A stretch of DNA of 20,919 nucleotides from a virus. The notes under the pieces are model-generated. The model was not told the DNA's origin. It saw only the letters and a program-made list of their open reading frames with translations, and ran no database searches. Shown here in pieces: positions 8,794 to 16,053 of this stretch (position 1 is the stretch's first letter; every line of letters starts with the position of its first letter). The stretch is from IMG/VR virus record IMGVR_UViG_3300044612_002263, positions 1 to 20,919 of that record; one strand, given 5' to 3'. The position numbers were made by a program, and so were the translations under genes.

Positions 8794-9716
8794 GCCTGAT
8801 TGTTGACATCAATCCGGTGCCATGGGAGATCCTGGATCTGGTGAAGGCCAGGATCCTGAAGAACCGGGCAAACAGGCAGAAGCGGCAACCGGAGAAGCCG
8901 GGTGAATTGCGGCGGGTCATGCAGGTAGATAATGGGTTGCTGGCAAAGCAGCGATGGGAAGAGCCTAGTTTTATTTTTGGCGGAGATTTTCCATTCTTGT
9001 ACATATTAAAAAACACCCGTGCAGTTGCCGGTGGTGTCAATTCAACGTTTGCATTTACCTTAAAAATAAACGATGTTTTTGTTGCAGAAATTGACTTTAA
9101 GGAAATGGGTAAGCCTAAAGGATATATACTGATATGGTCTAACAATGAAACCGACGTAAAAAGTGTAAAATCTTATTTGGGACAAAGTGCAAGGTTCCGT
9201 ATTTACGAAGGCTATTTAGGTAGGTTTTATGACCAATACGAAGACAGGGCAAACCCTTACCAGCAATTAGAGGCAGGCCCGGTTCCTTCCTATTTTACAG
9301 CCTACCGGGGTGTTGGCACCGTATACGTTACCCTATTGCAGGAGTATACAGCAATCATTTTGAATCAAAGCGAACCACGACCCGGCGATATAATAGATAT
9401 TGAGATCAAAGTGACTTACACGGCGCAGTTTCTTAGGGAAATAAGCTTACCCATTGGGTACCCTAACTATGCTTATATTTCTGGCGGCTTCATGGAAAGC
9501 GGAGCGGACCCGCTTCCTGGCGACGCGAGCAATATCAAAAAGGGTAAATTAGCTTTTGTAAGCACCGCTGGTCCGCTCGGAAATACTTATAATTCCGGCG
9601 GGCAAAATAGTTTTGGCTTTGCAAGCTTTGGAGTAGGCCAAACAACCAAATACACATTCAAATTCCCCACCGATCCCGCCCCTGGCGATGGCGAGGGGGA
9701 GGGCGAAAATGACTAA
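8790..9716 (+). CDS. Tail-region structural protein, unknown family
   Basis: A 308-residue protein joined to the previous gene by ATGA. Residues 1-50 are basic and charged (VKARILKNRANRQKRQPEKP) and coded by GC-rich DNA. From about residue 52 the DNA turns AT-rich and the protein becomes beta-rich and aromatic-rich, ending in an acidic Gly/Glu tail (GDGEGEGEND). The N-terminal part may anchor to the particle and the rest act as an exposed domain, but this is inference from composition. I recognise no family. The last 8 bases overlap the next small gene in another frame. Confidence 0.65.
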   Translation: MSLIVDINPVPWEILDLVKARILKNRANRQKRQPEKPGELRRVMQVDNGLLAKQRWEEPSFIFGGDFPFLYILKNTRAVAGGVNSTFAFTLKINDVFVAEIDFKEMGKPKGYILIWSNNETDVKSVKSYLGQSARFRIYEGYLGRFYDQYEDRANPYQQLEAGPVPSYFTAYRGVGTVYVTLLQEYTAIILNQSEPRPGDIIDIEIKVTYTAQFLREISLPIGYPNYAYISGGFMESGADPLPGDASNIKKGKLAFVSTAGPLGNTYNSGGQNSFGFASFGVGQTTKYTFKFPTDPAPGDGEGEGEND

Positions 9717-9849
9717 CGCCCAACCCCAGCCCGACTCCTTCGAGACCCTCCTGGAAACCGTCCAGACCCGCCAGCTTGCCAACCGCATCGCCGCCGCCGA
9801 ACGGGAGCAGGAGCGCCGCCAGCGGCCTAAGCCATCGCGCAACCGCTAA
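9709..9849 (+). CDS. 46-residue charged protein before the scaffold gene
   Basis: A short frame starting MTNAQPQPDSFETLLETVQT and ending in a basic tail (ERRQRPKPSRNR). Its ATG lies inside the end of the preceding gene (8-base overlap), with a purine-rich GAGGGGGAGGG just upstream that is a good ribosome-binding site. The protein is probably one helix followed by a basic disordered tail. It is directly before the scaffold and capsid genes, suggesting a small head or assembly role. Codon use is strongly GC3, like the other GC-rich genes here. The function is unknown. Confidence 0.65.
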   Translation: MTNAQPQPDSFETLLETVQTRQLANRIAAAEREQERRQRPKPSRNR

Positions 9850-9852
9850 GCC

Positions 9853-9862
9853 GGAAAGCTGG
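9853..9862 (+). promoter_or_regulatory. GGAAAGCT element, copy 3
   Basis: GGAAAGCTGG begins four bases after the stop of the 46-residue protein and 46 bases before the scaffold start. It shares this gap with the first GGCGTGATGCC copy. Confidence 0.45.
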
Positions 9863-9879
9863 AGACGTAGTTGCTCGCG

Positions 9880-9890
9880 GGCGTGATGCC
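9880..9890 (+). repeat. GGCGTGATGCC repeat, copy 1
   Basis: An 11-base imperfect palindrome ending 8 bases before the scaffold ATG, in the place where a Shine-Dalgarno sequence would be. Three more exact copies lie in the capsid leader. Confidence 0.55.
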
Positions 9891-9898
9891 CCGATCAC

Positions 9899-10696
9899 AT
9901 GAAGAAACGTTGGATTGATCAGTTCACCCTCCAGGGCCCTGAAGGTGGCAGCGAGGGTGGTGGTGGTGGTGCCAGTGGGGGTGCTGGCGGTGCTGCAGGG
10001 ACCCTTGATCCTGCCCCCAGTGGTGGCGAAGGCGACGGCGAGGGCGGTGATGTGGCCAAGTTGCTCCACACCCTGGATCGTGAGCGAAGCAGGGGTAACG
10101 ACCTGGAACGACGGGTCAAAGCTCAGGAAGCTCAACTGCGGGAGCTGAGCACCACCAACCCCGAGGCAGTCCGGGCGGCTGAAGCCAAGGCACTGGAAGA
10201 GCAGACTCGGCGGGAGCTGATCGAGCAACAGGCCCGGATTGCGCAAGAGCAGATTGAAGCTAAGTACAGCGCCCAGCTACAGCAGACAAACAAAGAGCTG
10301 ATCGAAGAACGCGAGGCACGCGAACGGCAGCTTGTGAAGCAGCAAGCCGAGAAGGCTTTCCTTAATGCCAAGGGCCGGGTGGAGATCAGCCCTCTCGATG
10401 GATCCACACCGTTTGATGGTGTCTGGGGTCGGTTTGGCCCCAACTTCCGCATTGAAGACGGCGCACTGGTTGTCGTTGATGCCAAGGGCAACCCTGAAAT
10501 CGACTCCGAAACCGGCATGCGGTACGAGCCCACCAAATGGCTCAAGCGGCTGCAGACGGATCCGTACTGGGGCCTTCACTTTGAGCCTTCTATGGGTAGC
10601 GGTGGCGGGGCACGTACCGGGCGTGATGGCCGTGTTACCAACGGCAAGGACCTGATGTCCATGCCTGTTAGCGCGGCGATTGCGGAGGCTTTTTAG
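9899..10696 (+). CDS. Capsid scaffolding protein candidate
   Basis: A 265-residue protein directly before the major capsid gene, the usual place of a scaffold. Residues about 15-45 are Gly/Ala-rich and disordered (EGGGGGASGGAGGAAG). About 50-155 is a long charged coiled coil with heptad-like E/R/Q/L content (RRELIEQQARIAQEQ, EEREARERQLVKQQ). About 160-235 is a compact domain (FLNAKGRVEISPLDG, WGRFGPNFRIEDGALVVVDA), and the end is Gly/Arg-rich, then helical. It would guide capsid assembly and then leave the procapsid. There is no protease motif. The start has no Shine-Dalgarno sequence and is preceded by a GGCGTGATGCC copy. The assignment rests on coiled coil plus place. Confidence 0.75.
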   Translation: MKKRWIDQFTLQGPEGGSEGGGGGASGGAGGAAGTLDPAPSGGEGDGEGGDVAKLLHTLDRERSRGNDLERRVKAQEAQLRELSTTNPEAVRAAEAKALEEQTRRELIEQQARIAQEQIEAKYSAQLQQTNKELIEEREARERQLVKQQAEKAFLNAKGRVEISPLDGSTPFDGVWGRFGPNFRIEDGALVVVDAKGNPEIDSETGMRYEPTKWLKRLQTDPYWGLHFEPSMGSGGGARTGRDGRVTNGKDLMSMPVSAAIAEAF

Positions 10697-10754
10697 TTAA
10701 TCCCGCTGACGGCTTAGGGGCCTGGGAAACATCAAACAACAGGGATCGACTGAT

Positions 10755-10828
10755 GGCGTGATGCCTGAGGTGGTCCCAATCCAAACAGCTCGGCGTGATG
10801 CCCTGCAATGTCTTCCCGGCGTGATGCC
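10755..10828 (+). repeat. Three GGCGTGATGCC repeats in the capsid gene leader
   Basis: Exact copies lie at 10755-10765, 10792-10802 and 10818-10828, start-to-start spacing 37 and 26. They occupy the 164-base gap 10697-10860 between scaffold and capsid genes. Each copy is an imperfect palindrome (GGCGT-G-ATGCC). Two neighbouring copies in RNA could pair over 10 positions around a central G-G mismatch, so the middle copy could pair with either side. No clear sigma-70 promoter was seen in the gap. Confidence 0.6.
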
Positions 10829-10860
10829 ACCCCTTTGACCTTCACCCGAACCTCCCCCCA

Positions 10861-11775
10861 ATGGGACTAACACTTCTGGAGGCCGCCAAAGTTGATACTA
10901 ATCAACAACGGGTGGCCGTTATTCGCGCTATTGCTGAATCCGAGGTAATCCGCCTCGTACCCTTTCTCAACGTGCAAGGTGGCATTGACTACCTCACCGA
11001 AGCCGAACTGCCTGGCGTTGGGTTTCGTGGTATCAACGAAACCTTTGAGGCTACCTACGGCGTGCTCAATCCTGAGTACGAACGCCTCAAGCCGTTTGGC
11101 GGCGACATTGATGTGGACATGCACCTCATCAAAAACAATGGCCCTCAGGTAAGGGCTCAGCAAATCGAGGCGAAGCTGCGATCCATGCGGCTAACGCTTG
11201 AGGATTACATGTTCAACGGCGATGAGTCGGTTGACCCTCGCAGCTTTGATGGCCTCAGGAAACGGATTGGCACCGACAGCTCTCAAGCATTTAATGCCAG
11301 CGGTGCATTTTCGCTTGGCTTGCTGGATGAGCTGATTGACGCCGTGGATGGCGACAACAAGGTTGTCCACATGGGCAAGGCGATGCGTCGGCGACTCACT
11401 GCTGCTAGCCGTAATTCCACCATCGGTGGATTCCTGACTACCACGCGAGACGAGTTTGGCAAGCTCGTCACCACTTATGGCGACACTCGCATTGTCGTCA
11501 CTGACACCAATGCCCAAAACGTGACCATCCAAGGTTTTACCGAGGCTGGCAACACCACCAGTGTTTATTGCGTCGCCTACGGCGATCAGCAAGTCACTGG
11601 CATTCAAGGCCCTGATTCGGCTGGTGGGTATGGGGTTGACGTAAAGGCATTCGGAGAAGTATCCGATGCCCCAGTGGATCGCACCCGGATCGAATGGTCT
11701 GTCGGACTTGCGATTATGAATGGTCGCAGCGCTGCCCGCGTTTACGGCATCACTAATGCCGCAATGACCGCCTGA
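10861..11775 (+). CDS. Major capsid protein
   Basis: A 304-residue coat protein of HK97-fold type, forming the icosahedral shell. The pattern is that of a well-known phage capsid family: N-terminal MGLTLLEAAK, then FLNVQGG, LKPFGGDIDVDMHL, the Q-K helix leading to EDYMFNGDESVDPRSFDGLRK, then LLDELIDAVDG, MGKAMRRRLTA, RDEFGKLVTTYGD, and a C-terminal TRIEWSVGLAIMNGRSAARVYGI strand region. Length is normal for the family and no protease is fused. The ATG matches the family's usual N-terminus, yet the bases before it are CCTCCCCCCA, with no Shine-Dalgarno sequence. This is the most secure head gene in the window. Confidence 0.9.
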   Translation: MGLTLLEAAKVDTNQQRVAVIRAIAESEVIRLVPFLNVQGGIDYLTEAELPGVGFRGINETFEATYGVLNPEYERLKPFGGDIDVDMHLIKNNGPQVRAQQIEAKLRSMRLTLEDYMFNGDESVDPRSFDGLRKRIGTDSSQAFNASGAFSLGLLDELIDAVDGDNKVVHMGKAMRRRLTAASRNSTIGGFLTTTRDEFGKLVTTYGDTRIVVTDTNAQNVTIQGFTEAGNTTSVYCVAYGDQQVTGIQGPDSAGGYGVDVKAFGEVSDAPVDRTRIEWSVGLAIMNGRSAARVYGITNAAMTA

Positions 11776-11825
11776 TCATTGCCCTATTTATTCATCTATC
11801 CATTGATTCCTTGAGGTATTGATTC

Positions 11826-12509
11826 ATGCCACGCGCAACTGGACTGGCCCCCCGAAGGGGCTATCTACTGGATGCAATGACCGTCATGGTCGGCGAGGTC
11901 AAGGCCGGCGCCCGTGGCCGCCCTGCTGAAACCCGCACCGGGGCCGCTCGGCTGCTCACTACCAACCTGGCAGCCCAGAATACCTGGAAGCTTATCGCCT
12001 CCGGTGGCTCCAGTAACTCCGCTGGCGGCTACATCCTGCAGGCTGCTCACGTTGCCGAAGGCGCCGCCCTGAGCACTGCCTCCGCCTACGCCAACATCGG
12101 TGTGGTCACCGCTACCGCTGGCGCAATCAATGAGGTCGTTGTCGGCGGCAAACAAATCCGTGATGCCGTCAAGGCTGCCGGTTCGGTGACTGGTGACATT
12201 CGGGTGGCTGCGGTCCGGGTGCGCCCCGGCACCGGCAACCTGGCGATCAGCAACGTGGCGCTGACTTCCAACGTGGTCACGATCACGTTATCGGCTGCGC
12301 ATACCATGCTGGTTGGTGAGGTCGTCACCGTGGGATGCTCCAACCCGCTGGTGAATGGCACCTTTGCTATTACGGGCGTGGGCGCGAGCACCTTTACCTA
12401 CGCATTGGTGGCCAGTAACATCACCAGCGCATCGGCAACCGGGACCGTAACAAACGGCGCTGCTGTGCCGGTTGGAACCAACACCGTAGCCCTGGTTCCC
12501 GCTGAGTGA
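11826..12509 (+). CDS. Head decoration / head fibre protein candidate
   Basis: A 227-residue protein, 50 bases after the capsid gene, with GAGGT about 9 bases before the start. Residues about 1-130 are Ala/Gly/Thr-rich with few charges. About 145-215 form a small beta domain that I recognise from many phage structural proteins: SNVVTITLSAAHTMLVGEVV, then NGTFAITGV, TFTYALVASNI and ASATGTVTN. This Ig-like/adhesion-type module often decorates heads or tails. Its place next to the capsid gene favours head decoration, perhaps binding host surface sugars. A terminator-like hairpin follows. Decoration is inferred; a structural role is likely. Confidence 0.7.
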   Translation: MPRATGLAPRRGYLLDAMTVMVGEVKAGARGRPAETRTGAARLLTTNLAAQNTWKLIASGGSSNSAGGYILQAAHVAEGAALSTASAYANIGVVTATAGAINEVVVGGKQIRDAVKAAGSVTGDIRVAAVRVRPGTGNLAISNVALTSNVVTITLSAAHTMLVGEVVTVGCSNPLVNGTFAITGVGASTFTYALVASNITSASATGTVTNGAAVPVGTNTVALVPAE

Positions 12510-12534
12510 CCCATTAGGCAGCTTGTGATCACTT

Positions 12535-12554
12535 AGGGCCCTCCAGGGCCCTTT
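12535..12554 (+). terminator. Rho-independent-type hairpin after the capsid genes
   Basis: AGGGCCC - TCCA - GGGCCCT forms a 7-bp, nearly all G-C stem with a 4-base loop, followed by a short TTCT tract (TTT counting the last stem base). It lies between the decoration gene and the next small gene. The U-tract is short, so partial termination or attenuation downstream of the abundant capsid message is more likely than a full stop. Confidence 0.5.
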
Positions 12555-12569
12555 CTGCTATCTATCACC

Positions 12570-12779
12570 ATGAATTTCCCTATCGGCTACGGCCACGAAG
12601 TCAAGCCACAACAGCCAGCAGCCGAGCCCGAGGCCCAGGAACCCGCTGCGGAGCCCTTGACGGCATCGCAGTCGGGACTGACCGGCTCCACCAAACGTAA
12701 ACGAGCACGGGTGACGGGTGGGCGGTTTGCTGCTGACGATCCGGCCACCGTGGTCGATGAGGCGTGGGTGGAAAGCTAG
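12570..12779 (+). CDS. Small disordered head-associated protein
   Basis: A 69-residue protein with three parts. Residues about 10-35 are Pro/Ala/Glu-rich (PAAEPEAQEPAAEP) and disordered. About 40-50 are basic (STKRKRARVTGG). The end is RFAADDPATVVDEAWVES. A final GRF-ADDP...NEAW-type motif is familiar to me from small phage proteins coded next to capsid genes. The basic patch could contact DNA or the capsid. No Shine-Dalgarno sequence is visible. The GGAAAGCT element copy 4 overlaps the last codons, so the motif can lie within coding DNA. Confidence 0.65.
   Translation: MNFPIGYGHEVKPQQPAAEPEAQEPAAEPLTASQSGLTGSTKRKRARVTGGRFAADDPATVVDEAWVES
12770..12777 (+). promoter_or_regulatory. GGAAAGCT element, copy 4
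   Basis: The copy overlaps the last coding bases of the small head protein and lies 46 bases before the next ATG, the same distance as copy 3 before the scaffold gene. Confidence 0.4.
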
Positions 12780-12815
12780 GGCAGCGATCTTTGCCGCTGA
12801 ACAAAGGAGACTCCA

Positions 12816-13217
12816 ATGGCTTTTCAGTTTTCGGTAGCAGCGCGTAACGGTGCGCTGGACGCAATCGAAACGGCAGCAGGTACGGCCCCGACACTGACGA
12901 TTCGCACGGGATCTGTCCCTGCCAACTGCGCGGCGGCAAGGGCGGGTACGGTGCTGGCAACACTGGTCCTCCCGTCCGACTGGCTGACAACTGCATCAAG
13001 CGGGTCAAAGGCGCTATCCGGTACGTGGCAGGACGTAGCAGCGGACGCAGCTGGTACAGCGGCTCACTTCAGCATTGATCAGGGCGCTACCTGTCATATC
13101 CAAGGGACCGTAACTGCCACTGGCGGCGGTGGTGACATGACCCTCGACAACACCTCGATTGGCGTAGGTCAACAAGTGACCATCACAGCATTTACCTTGA
13201 CCGCTGGCGGTGCCTGA
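12816..13217 (+). CDS. Conserved phage virion protein, small beta-rich
   Basis: A 133-residue protein with the clear pattern of a widespread phage/prophage family: MAFQFSVAARNGALDAIET, then LTIRTGSVPANCAAA, GTVLATLVLPSDW, KALSGTWQD, HFSIDQGATCHIQGT and a final GGGGDMTLDNTSIGVGQQVT followed by ITAFTLT. The function is not established to my knowledge; the beta-rich fold and its position among head and tail genes point to a virion or decoration role. The start has a canonical AAAGGAG 6 bases upstream, the best ribosome-binding site in this part of the window, suggesting high expression. Confidence 0.8.
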   Translation: MAFQFSVAARNGALDAIETAAGTAPTLTIRTGSVPANCAAARAGTVLATLVLPSDWLTTASSGSKALSGTWQDVAADAAGTAAHFSIDQGATCHIQGTVTATGGGGDMTLDNTSIGVGQQVTITAFTLTAGGA

Positions 13218-13257
13218 CCCCAAGATCCAACCAAAAAACAGCTAAAAGAGCAGATCT

Positions 13258-13467
13258 ATGCAGATTATTGTAACCCCCGGTAAAATCACTTACATTGCCA
13301 GCACCGGGGATTGGCGGCTTGTAATTGGTGAAGGAGCTTTTGCGATTCAGCCGCAAGTAGGCGAATGGGAATATCTATCCGGCGTCAACCTTGACAATCT
13401 TGCTACACTTATTGTTGACGCGAAAGCCGATGCGGTGGAGCGTGGTATTGAATGGAGTAGTAATTGA
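13258..13467 (+). CDS. Small virion-operon protein, unknown function
   Basis: A 69-residue protein starting MQIIVTPGKITYIASTGDW. It is beta-rich at first (VIGEGAFAIQPQVGEWEYL) and ends with a helix (NLATLIVDAKADAVERGIEW). No membrane segment or cysteine is present. Its stop overlaps the next start (TGATG), so the two are probably co-translated. No family recognised. Small size and coupling to a fibre-like gene suggest a chaperone or connector, but this is inference only. Confidence 0.6.
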   Translation: MQIIVTPGKITYIASTGDWRLVIGEGAFAIQPQVGEWEYLSGVNLDNLATLIVDAKADAVERGIEWSSN

Positions 13468-14315
13468 TGGCTGCGCTTACCGACCTTTCGGACCTGATTA
13501 ACCGGCAATCTGGTGGCAACAACGGAACGCCGAACAACATGTTCTTCCACAAGGTAGCCCGTGTTGCAGGCGCGGCTGCGCCAGCTCCAGTCGCCGGTCG
13601 TTCCAATTCCGTGTGGACTTTTGACGGTATGCCAGCAGGGGGTGCAGTGCCGACATCTGCCGCCATCACTGACCGCATGACGCAAGGTGCGCTGCCTATC
13701 ATCGCGCCTGGTGAAGGTCGCGATTTGCACTTGATCGGTGCCAGCGTTCTGCCGCAAATCGCTGGCGTTTATCTGCTCTATGACCGGCTATTTCACGTCG
13801 GCGGACTGAGCGGAACCTCAACTTCCGCGCAGACCGTACAGGGGTCGCCTGCCTCGCCTGCGCTCACGCGCTACACGGACGGCGTGGGCAACATGGCGTG
13901 GTATGAGATTTATAGCCTTCTTGGCACGACCGCGACCACTCTGACCATGAACTACACCAATCAGGCCGGGACTAGCGGACAAACTGCAACCGTCAACATT
14001 GGCTCAACCAATAACCGCGAAGTCACGCGAGCACAGCGCATTCCGCTTGCTGCAGGCGATACTGGCATCCGTGCGATTAGCACTGTAACCTTGGCGGCAT
14101 CGACCACCACGGCGGGCAACTTCGGAATCACCATCGCGCAGCCGCTGGCATGGATACCCGTCGGCTCGACGGGAATGGCGGGCTGGCGCGATTACACGAC
14201 CGGCATGCCGGGTATCCCCACAATCCACCCTGACGCATGTCTTGCGTGGCTGTACACCCCCTTGTCTGGAAGTGCTCCCGAAATATGGGGCTGTCTCAGC
14301 ACGGTGGAAAAGTGA
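13467..14315 (+). CDS. Virion protein, first of two tandem paralogues
   Basis: A 282-residue protein starting MAALTDLSDLINRQSGGNNG. The ATG at 13467 is preferred to a TTG three bases upstream because it makes a TGATG overlap with the previous stop. Residues about 150-225 (RYTDGVGNMAWYEIYSLLG, NYTNQAGTSGQTATVNIG, NREVTRAQRIPLAAGDTGIR, TTTAGNFGITIAQPL) match the next gene closely. The protein is beta-rich with no catalytic motif. From memory this family recurs in phage structural modules, probably as a tail- or head-attached protein. Virion role is likely; location is unknown. Confidence 0.75.
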   Translation: MAALTDLSDLINRQSGGNNGTPNNMFFHKVARVAGAAAPAPVAGRSNSVWTFDGMPAGGAVPTSAAITDRMTQGALPIIAPGEGRDLHLIGASVLPQIAGVYLLYDRLFHVGGLSGTSTSAQTVQGSPASPALTRYTDGVGNMAWYEIYSLLGTTATTLTMNYTNQAGTSGQTATVNIGSTNNREVTRAQRIPLAAGDTGIRAISTVTLAASTTTAGNFGITIAQPLAWIPVGSTGMAGWRDYTTGMPGIPTIHPDACLAWLYTPLSGSAPEIWGCLSTVEK

Positions 14316-14316
14316 A

Positions 14317-15126
14317 ATGGCTTTCGCTAATTATGGAGCATATCTTGAGGCGTTTAAACTAAACCGCGCTTCGGATTTTCAGACAAGCACAATAAACCCC
14401 GCGCAAGGTAGACCAATCGGGTTGTGGCAACTATTCACGCCGAATCCCGCTACCCCGACCACGAGTGTTGCGCTTGACAAAAACTCTTTGCAAAGCATTG
14501 GCTCTGTACCTAATACAACCAGCGGCAAGCTGCAAATCATCGGCGGGCATTTTGCTAACACCGGTGTGGTAAGCGGCGCTTTGATGGCCGTTGACGTGCT
14601 GAATATCTCAGGCGGGATGAGCGCCACCGTTACAACGGAACAGACCACAAACCTGCCGACTGCTGCGCTAACCCGACACACTACGGGCGAAGGCGTAATG
14701 CTCGGCTTATTTATTCTTGGAATTATCGGAACAACGGCGACCACTGTTACCGTGCGCTATACCAATCAAGCCGGGACACCGAACTGCGTAAGCCCTGCAA
14801 CTGTTTTTGGCGGCAGCAGTTTTCGTGAACTAAACCGGTTTATTATTATTCCGTTGCAGGCAGGTGATACTGGCGTGCGCTCAGTCGAGGGCGTGACGCT
14901 GGCCGGAACGACTAGTACGGCGGGAAACTTTGGAGTGTGCTTGCTCAAGCCTTTGACAATTTTCGATCCTGCCTCGACAAGCAACACAAATGTCATTGAT
15001 GCGGTCAGTAGCGGCGGAATGATTGGCGCAATGGCCGAGTTCGATGACGATGCTTGTGTCAGCATTGTGTGCTTTACAACTGTCCAGCAGAATTTTGCGG
15101 GCACACTCCTACTAGCAGAGGCGTAA
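14317..15126 (+). CDS. Virion protein, second of two tandem paralogues
   Basis: A 269-residue paralogue of the preceding gene, beginning MAFANYGAYLEAFKLNRASD one base after its stop. A longer frame begins at 14242, but the overlap with the upstream gene and the paralogue's length favour 14317. Shared core: HTTGEGVMLGLFILGIIG, RYTNQAGTPNC, FRELNRFIIIPLQAGDTGVR, TSTAGNFGVCLLKPL. The N-terminal third differs from the first copy, so the two may attach differently while sharing a C-terminal fold. The role is inferred as particle surface or tail-fibre subunit. Confidence 0.75.
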   Translation: MAFANYGAYLEAFKLNRASDFQTSTINPAQGRPIGLWQLFTPNPATPTTSVALDKNSLQSIGSVPNTTSGKLQIIGGHFANTGVVSGALMAVDVLNISGGMSATVTTEQTTNLPTAALTRHTTGEGVMLGLFILGIIGTTATTVTVRYTNQAGTPNCVSPATVFGGSSFRELNRFIIIPLQAGDTGVRSVEGVTLAGTTSTAGNFGVCLLKPLTIFDPASTSNTNVIDAVSSGGMIGAMAEFDDDACVSIVCFTTVQQNFAGTLLLAEA

Positions 15127-15129
15127 GGT

Positions 15130-16053
15130 ATGGCGTCCCGTCGCCTATTCGACGGCGCGCAGGTCGAACTAGGTCTGTTGCCGATTGTCGGTGCTGTTGC
15201 GCCGCTAAGTGGCATTACCGGCACGGCCTCTGGCACGATCAGCTTCACCGGGACTGCGACTGGCACTGTTACTAACTCCGGAGCAGCTAGCGGCACGCTG
15301 CTACTCACGGGATCTGCTACGGCAACCGCCCTAGTCACCGGGATTGCCAGTGGCACGCTGGAACTAACTGGTGACGCAACAGGCGTCATCGGCAGCGCTC
15401 CGATCACCGCCACCACTTCGGGGACACTGCCCCTTGGTGGGTCGGCAGCGGGTCAGGTAGTTGTATCCGGATCTGCCGCTGGCATCTTGCCCCTTGAGGG
15501 GGGCGCCACTGGTGCCGTCGCAGTATCTGCGGTGGGCAGTGGCACGCTGCCCCTGTCTGGCGCCGCTACGGGCGTCGTCGGCACCGTTCCGATCACTGCC
15601 ACGGCAGCAGGGACACTGCCGCTCGCTAGTACCGCTACGGGCAAGGTCAACGTCGATGGCGCCGCCAGCGGGACGCTGCCGCTCGATGGTGAGGCGACCG
15701 CTTCTGTCCGCGTGTCCGGCGTTGCCACTGGCATCTTGCCACTTGGCGGGACTGGCGTAGCAACGGCTTTGATCAGCGCGATTGCCAGCGGCACCTTACC
15801 GCTCACTGGTAACGCGACCGGCACGGTAGCTACGGCAATCATATCCGGGGTAGCGGCGGGAGATTTGCCCCTTGACGGGTCGGCAACAGGCGCAGTCCGC
15901 GTTATCGGATTGGCGGCTGGTGTCTTTGTGGTCACCGGCACGGCAACGGCGATCGGGCCAGTTCAGTTTGCCACTCGCTTTGCCTTCCCTGGCGATCCAG
16001 CCAATGGCGGCAAACTGAGTATATCACGCCGTGGCGGGCACATCGTTAGGTGA
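15130..16053 (+). CDS. Twelve-repeat beta-solenoid-like virion protein
   Basis: A 307-residue protein almost wholly built of a repeat. Residues 31 to about 280 contain about twelve units of 20 or 23 residues, consensus GxASGTLPLTGxATGxVxVS, each made of two 10-residue halves with alternating small and hydrophobic residues. Such periodicity predicts a beta-solenoid or stacked beta-hairpin shaft. Residues 1-30 are a non-repeat start (SRRLFDGAQVELGLLP). The basic end includes FPGDPANGGKLSISRRG. There are almost no charges in the repeats and no cysteine. A short TAAGGT separates it from the previous gene and AAGGT serves as ribosome-binding site. A spike or fibre shaft is the most likely role; the structure is inferred, not known. 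Confidence 0.72.
   Translation: MASRRLFDGAQVELGLLPIVGAVAPLSGITGTASGTISFTGTATGTVTNSGAASGTLLLTGSATATALVTGIASGTLELTGDATGVIGSAPITATTSGTLPLGGSAAGQVVVSGSAAGILPLEGGATGAVAVSAVGSGTLPLSGAATGVVGTVPITATAAGTLPLASTATGKVNVDGAASGTLPLDGEATASVRVSGVATGILPLGGTGVATALISAIASGTLPLTGNATGTVATAIISGVAAGDLPLDGSATGAVRVIGLAAGVFVVTGTATAIGPVQFATRFAFPGDPANGGKLSISRRGGHIVR
15220..15969 (+). repeat. Tandem 60/69-bp coding repeats, about 12 copies
   Basis: Repeat lengths in residues, in order, are 20, 20, 23, 20, 20, 23, 20, 20, 20, 23, 20 and about 20. The 23-residue units carry a three-residue insert (GVIGSAPIT, GVVGTVPIT, GTVATAIIS). The first two long units are exactly 189 bases apart and nearly identical, so a 63-residue block was probably duplicated. 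DNA copies are otherwise diverged. Confidence 0.8.

Noticed and set aside
15220-15969. CRISPR-like array
   Set aside because: The repeats are in-frame, diverged and fully coding, without constant repeats and unique spacers.
13467-16053. Diversity-generating retroelement variable region
   Set aside because: No reverse transcriptase, template repeat or adenine-biased variable repeat is visible; the repeats and paralogues are ordinary duplications.
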